From the NCBI GenBank assembly GCA_035772405.1, contig JAYKKM010000226.1:310001-374000 (forward strand): 64,000 bases of DNA, given 5' to 3'. Positions 1-13,228 of this stretch are shown one piece after another. The first letter of the stretch is position 1; each line of letters begins with the position of its first letter. A model generated the notes under the pieces. The model saw nothing but the letters and a program-made list of their open reading frames with translations, was not told the origin of the DNA and made no database searches. The position numbers were made by a program, and so were the translations under genes. Origin of the DNA: Chrysogorgia sp. JL179-B06. Taxonomy: Eukaryota; Cnidaria; Anthozoa; Scleralcyonacea; Chrysogorgiidae.

Positions 1-356
1 ATGAAAGTCGGTTTTCTTCTATTTACAAGAGGTATACTAATTCTAAGGTTTCTATTAACTGATAAGTTTTAACTCACGACTTAGGAAAGATCAGTTTCGC
101 TGACCTGCGTTGAGACCTCCCAAGAGCATCAATATTAAGTCGACATCTCTGCCATGCCACGTCGCAGTAGTCCAATGTTGGTAGAATTATCAACTTATAT
201 ATAATGTATCCGCAGTTACAATCGGGAGCACTGTTCTATATACACCCCTAGACATACACTTTCTTCTTTCATCAACCTTTGGTATCTGTTTATACTAACT
301 ACTTAGTTGATTATTTCATGAATCATCAAGAGTAATACACAATTGGTTTCTAATTA

Positions 357-545
357 AGAAATAGAAAACATTTTCCGTGTTTCCATAGAGTTATAGAAAC
401 ACGAGTGGAAGTTTGGGAGAACGAGAAATGGCAGTGAGAACACGAGCCCGCAGGGCGAGTGTTTCCACGCTATTTCGAGTTCTCCCAAACTTTCACGAGT
501 GTTTCTATAATGTATGGGAACACGGAAAGATGTTTTCTATTTCTT
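357..545. mobile_element. Palindromic MITE, family A copy 1
   Basis: The ends AAGAAATAGAAAACAT and ATGTTTTCTATTTCTT are inverted copies. The whole ~190 bp folds back (AGTTTGGGAGAACGAGAAAT against ATTTCGAGTTCTCCCAAACT). Related copies are at 43710-43911 and 61703-61895, and single-end relics lie near 790-830, 44135 and 62465. Confidence 0.85.
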
Positions 546-1796
546 TTATAAAATGACACTGAGGAAATAAGTAATAAGACTCTTTTATTAAAATGATGAA
601 AATATACATTCTCCTTACTCACGCTAGACAGTGTCGTCGGCTGTTCAAGTGAACATATACGCTCTTAACTGTGAAGAAAAGCATCCAATCTTCTCGTTTT
701 TCTTCTTGTTGGCTGTCACAGGACATATTTATCGACATTTTAACTGTTTGTGAGCAAAGGTTCGTCTTACAATCCATTTTATAGAAATGGCGGGAAAAAT
801 CCATGTTTTCCATCGAGTTATAGAAACACAGCTTTCAGGGAATCAGCGCGACAGCGCGTGCGTTTTTAATTTGTTATTTTATAACGCTGTATAGCTGTGA
901 GACAAATATTTTCTTTCTTAGTGATTGACAGTAGAAACTGCAGTAATCTTTCCTTCTATTCTATTCACTGCAGTAGTACACAAAAATTAGTTTGGGCTAT
1001 TTTGTTATTATGTTTTATGAAGCAATGAAATTCAGACAACACAAAGCTCTCAGAGATATTGTCCACTGAAAATCTATGTAGATTGGCAAATGAATGGGTT
1101 TTCACCTAATGCAAGTAACAGAAGCACTACGCTATAAAAGCTTCAAACATTAAGCGGATGAGGGGTTGTTGCGTAACGTATTTCTAGTTTACCTTTGTTT
1201 TTGTCTTAGCATTGCAAACGCTAACGCCGTTAAACTAAGAACTCACCAACTGCCAACATGAACATTTAGCGCTGAGTGATTCAAAAGACAGTATATACTG
1301 TCTCCACTACCGAACAAAGCCATCGCCACGTCAAATTGATTATGGATATAACGAGACCCGTCTATGATCGAACGATGAAACTATTTGGACAGAGAAAGAT
1401 CAGCATATTAATTCTCTCGCGCTTCGGCAAGGTATACAAGCGGCGAGTTGGCCAAACAGTGATCACATCCCCACCATGCAATAGATGTTTACTTGCGACT
1501 CGTTCACTCTTTCGTACATTTACGATGACACCATGACTAGATGCAATGTTTTCTCACTACATTCGCTTACTTGTTCCTGTACATTAGAAGCCAGCCGTCT
1601 TCTTTAATCTTTATTTTGCGAGTTGGTATCTCGCTGCAATCAATCAACGTCAATACTTCGACCAATCAGAATTTTGCGTTCCCCAACGAACGCACAATGC
1701 AAAAATACATCGTTTTAGGGCAGGCTGTATTTCCCGTTGCCCCGCCTAGTCATCAAGCCTCACCTCGAATACAGCTAGCTACGCAGGCTAATAAGA
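546..1796. other. Non-coding flank, nothing recognised
   Basis: AT-rich sequence with a half-MITE A relic at about 790-830. The open frames at 1276-1536 and 1541-1813 show no family resemblance or splice support. The missing N-terminal exons of the fusion gene were looked for here and not found. Confidence 0.5.
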
Positions 1797-1810
1797 TCCT
1801 ACAGCTTATT

Positions 1811-4376
1811 TAAGGATCCTGTATAGGATCCTTAAGGATATTTCAGGATCTTGTGAAAGATCCTAATGGATATTTCAGGATCCTGTATAAGATACTACAG
1901 GATATTTTAGGATCCTGTATAAGATACTGCAGGATATTTCTGGATCCTGTATAAAATACTACAGGATATTTCAGGATCCTGTATAAGATCCTACAGGATA
2001 TTTTAGGATCCTGTATAAGATACTACAGGATATTTCTGGATCCTGTATAAGATACTACAGGATATTTCAGGATCCTGTATAAGATCCTACAGGATATTTT
2101 AGGATCCTGTATAAGATACTACAGGATATTTTAAGATCCTGTATAAGATACTACAGGATATTTTAAGATCCTGTATAAGATACTACAGGATATTTTAAGA
2201 TCCTGTATAAGATACTACAGGATATTTTAAGATCCTGTATAAGATACTACAGGATATTTTAAGATCCTGTATAAGATACTACAGGATATTTTAAGATCCT
2301 GTATAAGATACTACAGGATATTTTAAGATCCTGTATAAGATACTACAGGATATTTTAAGATAATGTATAAGATACTACAGGATATTTCAAGATCCTGTAT
2401 AAGATACTACAGGATATTTTAGGATAATGTATAAGATACTACAGGATATTTCAAGATCCTGTATAAGATACTACAGGATATTTTAAGATCCTGTATAAGA
2501 TACTACAGGATATTTTAGGATAATGTATAAGATACTACAGGATATTTCAGGATCCTGTAAAAGATACTACAGGATATTTTAGGATCCTGCATTAGATCCT
2601 ACAGGATATTTCAGGATCCTGTATAAGATACTACAGGATATTTTAGGATCCTGTATAATATATTACAGGATATTTCAGAATCATGTATAAGATACTACAG
2701 GATATTTCAGGATCCTCATAAGATACTGCAGGATATTTCAGGATCCTGTATAAGATCCTACAGGATATTTTAGGATTCTGCGTTAGATCCTACAGGATAT
2801 TTAAGGTCCTGCATAAGATCCTACAGGATATTTCAGGATCCTGTATAAGATACTACAGGATATTTCATGATCCTGCATTAGATCCTACAGGATATTTTAG
2901 GATCATGCATTAGATCCTACAGGATATTTCAGGATCCTGTACAAGATCCTACAGGATATTTCAGGATCTCGTACAAGATCCTGCAGGATATTTCAGGATC
3001 CTGTACAAGATCCTTCAGGATATATCAGAATTCTGCACAAGGTCCTAAACTATATTACACGATGTTGTTTAAGATCCTAAAATATATTTCAGGATCTTGA
3101 GCAAGATCCTAAGGTCCTTCATTCCTATCAGGGTCCTACTAGTATCCTGTTCAGGATCTTGTCCAGGATTTCTACCAGGGATCAAAAGCTTTAATTGCCA
3201 GAAGAAAAATATTTTTGTAAAAAATTCACTCCTCCAGGTGTTATTTGTTACAGGTGTTATTAATATTTCTGGATCCTGTATAAGATACTACAGGATATTT
3301 CAGGATCCTGTATAAGATCCTACAGGATATTTTAGGATCCTGTATAAGATACTACAGGATATTTTAAGATCCTGTATAAGATACTACAGGATATTTTAAG
3401 ATCCTGTATAAGATACTACAGGATATTTTAAGATCCTGTGTAAGATACTACAGGATATTTTAAGATCCTGTATAAGATACTACAGGATATTTTAAGATCC
3501 TGTATAAGATACTACAGGATATTTTAAGATCCTGTATAAGATACTACAGGATATTTTAAGATCCTGTATAAGATACTACAGGATATTTTAAGATAATGTA
3601 TAAGATACTACAGGATATTTCAAGATCCTGTATAAGATACTACAGGATATTTTAGGATAATGTATAAGATACTACAGGATATTTCAAGATCCTGTATAAG
3701 ATACTACAGGATATTTTAGGATAATGTATAAGATACTACAGGATATTTCAGGATCCTGTAAAAGATACTACAGGATATTTTAGGATCCTGCATTAGATCC
3801 TACAGGATATTTCAGGATCCTGTATAAGATACTACAGGATATTTTAGGATCCTGTATAATATATTACAGGATATTTCAGAATCATGTATAAGATACTACA
3901 GGATATTTCAGGATCCTCATAAGATACTGCAGGATATTTCAGGATCCTGTATAAGATCCTACAGGATATTTTAGGATTCTGCGTTAGATCCTACAGGATA
4001 TTTAAGGTCCTGCATAAGATCCTACAGGATATTTCAGGATCCTGTATAAGATACTACAGGATATTTCATGATCCTGCATTAGATCCTACAGGATATTTTA
4101 GGATCATGCATTAGATCCTACAGGATATTTCAGGATCCTGTACAAGATCCTACAGGATATTTCAGGATCTCGTACAAGATCCTGCAGGATATTTCAGGAT
4201 CCTGTACAAGATCCTTCAGGATATATCAGAATTCTGCACAAGGTCCTAAACTATATTACACGATGTTGTTTAAGATCCTAAAATATATTTCAGGATCTTG
4301 AGCAAGATCCTAAGGTCCTTCATTCCTATCAGGGTCCTACTAGTATCCTGTTCAGGATCTTGTCCAGGATTTCTAC
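1811..4376. repeat. 32-bp satellite array with an internal 1,201-bp duplication
   Basis: Monomer of 32 bp, typified by AGGATCCTGTATAAGATACT plus ACAGGATATTTT. Variants have GATCATG, GATAATG or GATCTCG in place of GATCCTG. A non-repeat spacer at about 3168-3263 (with ATCAAAAGCTTTAATTGCCA) recurs at 4369-4444. Matching landmarks are exactly 1,201 bp apart (2681/3882 and 3181/4382), so a block of the array plus spacer was tandemly duplicated. Each monomer contains TCCTGTA and TACAGGA in inverted orientation. Confidence 0.95.
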
Positions 4377-4479
4377 CAGGGATCAAAAGCTTTAATTGCC
4401 AGAAGAAAAATATTTTTGTAAAAAATTCACTCCTCCAGGTGTTATTAGTTACTGTGAACAATAATACTGTCCTGTAAAA

Positions 4480-4550
4480 TTGTACTGTACTGTACTGTAC
4501 TGTACTGTACTTCTGTTATGGGATTTAGAACTTCTGTTATGGGATTTAGA
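4480..4550. repeat. (TGTAC)n tract and short tandem duplication
   Basis: Repeated TGTAC units followed by two copies of ACTTCTGTTATGGGATTTAG, ending about 35 bp before the exon 1 acceptor. Confidence 0.8.
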
Positions 4551-4581
4551 AACCTAATTGTGTGTTTTATTGTACGTGTAG

Positions 4582-4699
4582 GACCATCATAAGGAATGCG
4601 GTGAATGCAAGTGAACACGATGCTGTGATATTTTCTGGGTCTGGTTCCACTGCAGCTGTTCATAAACTTATCCATGCTCTCAACTTAAAAATACCTCCA
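4582..4699 (+). CDS. Exon 1 (first visible): aminotransferase, residues 1-39
   Basis: Acceptor AG at 4580-4581, donor gtaagt at 4700. It starts with the last base of a split codon. [19 protein letters not shown] is followed by SGSTAAV, the phosphate-binding region of class V aminotransferases. The expected upstream segment was not found in 1-4560. Confidence 0.88.
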
Positions 4700-7600
4700 G
4701 TAAGTGTGTTAAATATCTCTCACTCGTCTTTATTGATCCAAATCAATTTGGTTATTTTAAGTAAATAGGTCTATCATTGGACTTTACAATCAAATTATAT
4801 ATTTCCTATACAGTACTTCATACACATACTTGTATAGCTTTACTCTTCTGTATCTATACCAATTAATTCAGTATACACTATGACCTTGAAACCGCTAGGG
4901 GGTTTTGTATTTGAAAGTTCAACAGTGTATGCTGTAATACCATACCCCTTCTGTGTTTTGGACGTATTATGTTGCTAGACAATCGGTTGCTAAGCACAGG
5001 TCATTTAGCGTTCAATGTATTTCGGGAATGAACAATAAATTTAGAGTATAACCAAGATATTTTATGTGTGGAATATGTAAGCAAAATCTTTCATCTGGTA
5101 ACATAAAAATGGTAACATTTAAAAAGAATATAGCAAATTGTTTGTTACTCAAGCTTTAACGCAAACTCAGAAAAATGTTTCTGAGCCCCAGACGGGAATC
5201 GAACCCGCAACCTTCGGATCTCCAGTTAAACGGTTTAACCATTGAGCTACCAGAACTCAGAGCGAAGGCTACGTTGTGTACCAGTTTGTACATAAAAGTC
5301 GTAGTGAACGTTTTATATATCTGATAAAAGATATACAGAACTAGTACACAACGTAGTCTTCGCTCTGAGTTCTGGTAGCTCAATGGTTGAACGGTTTAAC
5401 CATTGAGCTACCAGAACTCAGAGCGAAGGCTACGTTGTGTACCAGTTTGTACATAAAAGTCGTAGTGAACGTTTTATATATATGATAAAAGATATACAGA
5501 ACTAGTACACAACGTAGCCTTCGTTTTGTCATCTGAGTTCTGGTAGCTCAATAGTTAGAGCGTCTAACTGGAGATAAGAAGGTTCCCATCTGTGGCTCAG
5601 AAACATTTTTCTGAATTTGCATTCGTTAAAGCTTACAATTAAGTAGCAAACAATGTATTTATTAAATAAAGTAGCAAACAATTTACTATATTGAAATAAC
5701 CAAGTTGCAAGTCACATTTAATATATTTAAAAAAAAGGCAATGTAGAAGAGGTTATAATTTAACAACTGTAATGTCTATTGTACTGTGTAGATTGTTTTT
5801 GTTGGACCGTTTGAGCACCACTCAAATATTTTGCCTTGGAAAGAAATTGGAAGTAAGGTATTTTAAATTAGGTTATTCAATGTCATTAAAGTTTGTACGG
5901 TATCTTTACACATAATAATAATGATAATAATAATAAAGAGTTTTAGGAGCATTATACAAGTGTCAATGCTCATACAACAATACATTCTTAAAGTTATTTA
6001 TAAAATTAGTTATATTTCATTATAAAATCAAAACTACATACTGAGATTACAAGGAGTTTCAGGTGAGCATGAAGAATATGATATATTAAACTTTTTAGAT
6101 TGTTTGGGTAGGTGAGAGAGAGGATGGAACTGTTGACATTAGAGATCTAGAAGAAAAGCTAAAGGTAAATAATTAATTATTGTATATTAACGATGAGCGG
6201 GTGTAGCATTCTGTAACTGCCGGTAGTATAATGGTACATGTATGTTGTATAATGCAGTCCAAGAACAACTGTCACAGTTAAACTGTTTGAAGTGGCAGTA
6301 TGATGCGATTTTGTTTTTTTCGTGTGAGTCTAAAACAAGACACATCAACAAAAAATCTCACCAGCGGTTACACGCAGTGACGTCAAACACACCAAAGCTA
6401 TTGAATATACCTTACTGTTTTCCTGAGCATAATTTCGTTCGTAAATATGTCTTCAAGCTCTCAATCGAGTTCTGATACAAGTAATGGAGAAACCGAATGT
6501 GTGGAGTAGATGACGTCACAAAGAACTCGTCTCGATTTCCTTATATTTATCGACCAAATTAATGGCGTAATGGAGTTAATTCTAATGTACGTTGTTTAGG
6601 ACAGTTAAACCAACGATTTAGTAGAAAAAATCGAAAATGAGGAAATGGATGTTACTGCCCCATTAGTCAATCGAGATATGGTCTGGAAACATGGAAAACT
6701 TCAAAGCAGTTAATGTTGGATACCTCACCGTGCACAAATCCTTTGTCTTAGGTTGAACGATTGAATCCAAACGTTGCTATTGTATGATTTTTTTTATTGT
6801 ACCTATAAAACAATGCGTTCAGTAACTGTCACCGTGCACAAATTTGTATATTAACAAAAACTTAGAACAAAGACTTTCGCCGAGTTTCGAGACCATACGC
6901 CATTAACCATGCTTAAAGTCCCTAACATAAATGCTAAACCATGACGCAGGTTTAAGAAAAGTTATGCGATTTTACACGTTTCTGGGATGTTAAAAAAGTC
7001 CAATTAGCTCAATGTTGTGTTGTATATTATCGTTATTCTCTTGAAAACGAAATTGACAGACATTGACCTAACTAATAATAAGAATAAATATGAAAGCTGC
7101 TAAGTTCTCAAAAGAACTGGATATGATATGAAAAGGAGAAATAAGAGAACTTCAATGTGTCGAAAAATACTGAAGGTGATTCCTCAGTTTTGCATTGCGC
7201 ACATTTACTGCGCACATCCAATAATCAGTGTTTTAATGGCCAACAAAAAATTCCGACCATTTTAGGACAAATCAAATCTAACAATGGCCGCTTATGTACT
7301 GGTAGGGATGAGTTATCAAAGAACTAAGCTAGGGCTTCCTGTGCAAGTAGGTTTGTAAACTACTTGATAATGCCAGTTTAAGGCCATAGTTTTTAAAAAG
7401 TCGCTGACCATAATTGTTTCCTTAATAATTCTTTTCTTCTACCACTTTTACATGTTATAACAGAAACTTAGAGGAAAATCATTTCTACAACTTACCATAT
7501 TTTACATTTTTGACGAATGTTTCTTCAAATAACATGTCAAAGAATATGGGAAACGACCTTTCTTTATCATAATAAACCCTGTTAGCTGTTTCTTTTCCCC

Positions 7601-10600
7601 TAAAATACAACGAAAACGTGTCGTCGATTTTTGATACGTTGCGTTTTTCGTTTTTATCGCGTTTTGAATTTAAAAGATATGAAATATGTTGTGACTCCCA
7701 TGAAAATCATTATTAAAAATTGAACGAAACAGAATTTCAAAAATCGCCGACACGTTTTTGCTGGTCATTTATCGGAGGTTACAACGGTATAAACTGGAAA
7801 ACCATAAATTAAATTCCAAAGGACTTTAACCAGACGAATCCAACACACTTATTTTTTCTTTCAGTAAATAAAACAATTGAACAATTCACCCCCAATAAAA
7901 TTAGGTTTTAACACTGTTTTCTATGATCAATTTGCATTAAATTGATGTATTACAAGTTGTGATCGCATTAATAGGGGCGCGATGCAAGGTTTTTTACGAC
8001 GCGATGCTGGATAACCCAATTGCTACCTTAAGTAAGAGTACTTACATATATTTATGGACTATACTACGTAAGTTCTCTTACCTAAGTATTTTTCGACACA
8101 TTGAAGTTCTCTTCTTTCTCCTTTTCATACATTAACCTGAACCTACACTTTGCAGACCAACCATATATTGTAGACAAACATCATTATATAAATATCCGTA
8201 TCGTCTACAGCCTCGTTCCCAGGGCGTCATCTCAGCTCCGCCCCCGCTCCCGCTGCGAAAAGGGGGGGGCGGGGAACGTAGATAAGGCCCTGGGAACGAG
8301 GTTGTATCGCCTACGGACCAGTTAACTTGTTCGTAAATACTGTAGTGTGTGTCTCAGGCTGAGTATTCTTTTACAATACAATTGTTTTCTTTTAGTTATT
8401 TTCAAACGAAGAACAACAGTTAATTGGTTGCTTCTCTGCAGCTTCTAATGTTACTGGAATACTTACAGACATAAACGAAATATCCGCTTGTTTGCATCGA
8501 TGTGGTGCTTTAGCGGTTTTTGATTATGCTACTGCAGGTATTATTTGTTCTGGCTGTTCTATATTAAAGTTGAGAACCGATAAATATATAGAAATTTTCT
8601 TTGACTATGTATTGTTAGTGCATACTCATTAATTTGTAAATATAACAAATTGGTCGTAACCAATACATGGGCACATTCTTAAACAAATTTGCTTAAAAAA
8701 TATGGCCATATGTCAACAAGGTTTCATAGGCAAAATGAACATTATTCGGGCAATCTCTTTACTCGTGTTACCATTTTAAAATGTTCCATCGGAAGTTGTT
8801 CAAGGCCAACATGGTCTGTAATATTCAAGCACTACTTGCTTTTGAGCGAGTAATTTCGCTGCGGTATTACAGTATAAATATTGTCGTTTCACATGGTTTG
8901 TCCGCAGTGCTCCAAATAGGCGATGTGTCGAAATTCCCTCAATACTGAAGATTAAATTCGGCTTTGAGCCTGACGAATAACGTTTATCGCAGATGTTCCA
9001 GCGGTTTTATGTTGGCAAATAATCGTACATTTCGATTGTCTTTATCGGAATACTTCATCCTAAATATCCATGCATTGCGGTATTCAGTCATGAAGTTGGA
9101 CAATATTCTGTGTATTTTGGCTCAAGTATTTATATGATACTTTGCGTAAAACCAGTTCAGAAACAAAGACTAAATTTCTTGATATTTGCGCTTCGCCATA
9201 TTTTCACACGCCGTTATCACTTCAAAATAAACAGTGTTAGCCTCCTCCACAGGCAACTCTGTCTTATATATTTCTTTGGCAAAACATTATAGACTGAAAA
9301 CGTTGCAGCTAGGACGGCGACGCAATTTTCCGTCTCGTAAACGGTCGTTGCCAACCCAAACGGTCGATGCCAACCTGATATCCTTCTATTACCCCTGTAA
9401 ACCCTTGTGTCCCCGCGACACACACATGTGTTTTTTCCGGTTAGTATCAAGGAAACCCAACCCCAACACAACAAAAGACCCTAACCCTAACCCCCCGCCT
9501 AACGGGTTAGTCTTTCTACGTTAGGCGGGGGGTTAGGGTTAGGATCTTTTGTTGTGTTGGGGTTGGGTTTCCTTAATACTAATAAAAGCACAGAATAAGC
9601 ATAAAAGGATCGTCCAGAAGACGAGTGCTCGCGGGCGCTGACAAAGAACGCCCGGGATGTAGTAAAACCCAGAAAAAACACGTGTGTGTGTCGCGGAGAC
9701 ACAAGGGGTTACAGGGGTAATAGAAGGATATCAGGTTGGCATCGACCGTTTGGGTTGGCAACGACCGTTTACGAGACGGAAAATTGCGACGGCGACGTTG
9801 TTCAAACAAAAGAATCTTTATGCGAAACAAAAATAATGAATACATTTTATTCTTAAGACTCAAGAGTATAATCTCAACACCGTGCTCGTTCTGTTTACAA
9901 CGCCACTGAGAACATTTTCACGTCTTTAGGACGACGGTAACTCGTGGAGAGATGAGAGCTGTTTCTTAAGACTGACTTAAACCCCATACACTACAATCGT
10001 TTTAGAAATATTGAAGTGTTTTGGAGACCATAAAACAAACTTTGAGTATTTAATATTCTAGACAATCGACGGCGATGTCATTCAAATACTAAAATTTGTA
10101 TTGCTTTAACTGCCGTCGCCGTCCTAGGTTGCCGTCGTAGATCTATGTTCAAGCTGGTTCAAGTTTGGATCGCAAACGTATTAACTAGCGTCGACCACAT
10201 GCGGAGTGAGGTCACGCGCTAATCTGAGATCAGTTTCCACTTTATTTTGGTAATTTGGAAGGCTTGGTCTTGGAAACGTGTTGTTTTTTTAACACGAGGA
10301 ACCGAATTTAACGCCATTATGACATTAAGGGTACAAACAATATAAACTAATCGACTGTTGACGAATTTTAGCGATTTTTAGTTAGAAAATGTCAGTTTAA
10401 TTGCGTAACAATATTCTCAAGTATTATCAACATAGGCTCCTCCCACTCATGTCCACAATTTCTCGCCATGACTAACGTTTCGAGCGAAATCGCTTCATCA
10501 CAAAGCCCTCGATCAGAAATAGCTTCATCAGAAAGCACTTGATCAGAAAGCCTTTTGTCAGAAATACCTTCTTCAGAAAGCCCTTCCTCAGAAAGTCCTT

Positions 10601-13194
10601 CTTCAGAAAGTCCTTCAGAAAGCCCTTCATCAGAAAGCCCTTGATCAGAAAGTCCTTCATCAGAAAGTCCTTCATCAGAAAGCCCTTGATCAGAAAGCCC
10701 TTGATCAGAAAGCCCTTGATCAGAAAGCCCTTGATCAGAAAGCCCTTCATCAGAAAGCCCTTCATCAGAAAGCCCTTCATCAGAACGTCCTTGATCAGAA
10801 AGCCCTTCATCAGAAAGCCCTTCATCAGAAAGCCCTTCATCAGAAAGCCCTTCATCAGAAAGCCCTTCATCAGAAAGCCCTTCCTCAGAAAGCCCTTCAT
10901 CAGAAATAGCTTCATCAGAAATAGCTTCATCAGAAAGCCCTTCCTCAGAAAGCCCTTCATCAGAAAGCCCTTCATCAGAAAGCCCTTCATCAGAAACAGC
11001 TTCATCAGAAATAGCTTCATCAGAAATAGCTTCATCAGAAAGCCCTTCATCAGAAAGTCCTTCATCAGAAAGCCCTTCATCAGAAAGTCCTTCATCAGAA
11101 AGCCCTTCATCAGAAAGCCCTTCATCAGAAAGTCCTTGATCAGAAAGTCCTTCATCAGAAAGTCCTTCATCAGAAAGTCCTGCATCAGAAAGCCCTTCAT
11201 CAGAAAGCCCTTCATCAGAAAGCCCTTCATCAGAAAACCCTTGATCAGAAAGTCCTTCATCAGAAAGTCCTTCATCAGAAAGCCCTTCATCAGAAAGCCC
11301 TTCATCAGAAATAGCTTCATCAGAAATAGCTTCATCAGAAATAGCTTCATCAGAAAGTCCTTCATCAGAAAGTCCTTCATCAGAAAGTCCTTCATCAGAA
11401 AGTCCTTCATCAGAAAGTCCTTCATCAGAAAGTCCTTCATCAGAAAGTCCTTGATTAGAAAGTCCTTGATTAGAAAGTCCTTCGTCAGAAAGTCCTTGAT
11501 CAGAAAGTCCTTGATCAGAAAGTCCTTCATCAGAAATAGCTTCATCAGAAAGTCCTTCATCAGAAAGTCCTTCATCAGAAAGTCCTTCATCAGAAAGTCC
11601 TTCATCAGAAAGCCCTTCATCAGAAAGTCCTTCATCAGAAAGTCCTTCATCAGAAAGTCCTTCATCAGAAAGTCCTTCATCAGAAAGTCCTTCATCAGAA
11701 AGTCCTTGATCAGAAAGTCCATCATTAATAGCTTCATCAGAAAGCCCTTGATCAGAAAGCCCTTGATCAGAAAGTCCTTCGTCAGAAAGTCCTTGATCAG
11801 AAAGCCCTTGATCAGAATGTCCTTGATCAGAAAGCCCTTGATCAGAACGTCCTTGATCAGAAAGCCCTTGATCAAAACGCCCTTGATCAGAATGTCCTTC
11901 GTCAGAAAGTCCTTGATTAGAAAGTCCTTCGTCAGAAAGTCCTTGATCAGAAAGTCCTTGATCAGAAAGTCCTTGATCAGAAAGTCCTTCATCAGAAAGC
12001 CCTTCATCAGAAATAGCTTCATCAGAAAGCCCTTCATCAGAAAGCCCTTCATCAGAAATAGCTTCATCAGAAATAGCTTCATCAGAAATAGCTTCATCAG
12101 AAATAGCTTCATCAGAAATAGCTTCATCAGAAATAGCTTCATCAGAAATAGCTTCATCAGAAATAGCTTCATCCGAACGCCCTTTATAATTTTACAGATA
12201 AAAAAACAATAAGGTTGGTATAATCGATTGATTATGATCAAATCCTAAAGAAGCTAAACTCTTATTTTTGACGAATTTTTGTTGCGGCAACATGTTGCGT
12301 TAAAAATCGTTGCGTGAAAATCAGTACAAAGCTAAACCTAAGGCAAATATCAACCCTAAGAAAAAACTAGTCTAACCCTAAGAAGAAAAAATGAAGAATT
12401 AAAAAGAACTGAAGTAAAAGAAAAGGTCCAGACCTTTTGGCATGACATGGCAAAAGTTCGAACCCTAACAATATGAACGATAGCCCGCACAAAACCCGCG
12501 ACGCCACGCAAGCATCTCGGCAGATTTTGGTTGAAATAAAGTATTTATATTGTATCTATAAATTCAGTTACAAGTGATCAAAACAGAATGACGTCACGTC
12601 AATTTCATAAATGGAAACTAGTACTTTTCTTATTTCTGTGATAAAACTAGTTTGAATAATTTAAAACTATAATATTTAATGAGACAAATGCTGTATTAAT
12701 GAAACTATACCATTTTGTAACTAGTACAAAGGACGTAGAATAATAAACAATTATTAGATGAGGTTTTTAATCAATTCATCAGCCGAGCCGAAGGCTGAGA
12801 ACAGTTACCGAGACCTTGATTATCCAGATATCACAAAAACCGAATCCAATAATTGTTTTATTATATATTGTATTCATTATACATTGTTATTTTAAGCAAC
12901 AATAAAGTAACAATAACAATATGGTAAGTTTTTGCTTCCATGGAAAGGTACCGCTCGTTAGGAAATCTTGCACTGCGGGTGCAACCTACAGATTAGTGAA
13001 TAATCTGCTAGCAGATTCCCATAATTAAACTGTATGCACTTAGCCAATGAGAAGACAGGAAGTGACTACAATGTATAATAAATCTTGTATTTTTAGGTCC
13101 CTATACAGAAATTAACATGAACCCTGTAGTGACCAGGTATTTATTGTTGGGCTATAATACATGATAAAATTAATTGTCTGTGTGTCTGTCTGTC

Positions 13195-13228
<34 letters not shown>

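Noticed and set aside
1276..1813. Possible N-terminal exons of the fusion gene
   Set aside because: The frames lack the expected class V N-terminal motifs and suitable splice sites in phase with 4582.
1811..4376. CRISPR-like appearance of regularly spaced repeats
   Set aside because: Units are contiguous 32-bp monomers with no unique spacers, and the genome is eukaryotic.
9217..9863. Several mirrored open frames of 67-96 codons
   Set aside because: They read the two arms of the fold-back element at 9301-9800 in opposite directions.
10472..12241. 557- and 589-codon open frames encoding pentapeptide repeats
   Set aside because: Both are by-products of a stop-free 15-bp minisatellite in an intron, open on both strands. 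No splice sites, no domain.
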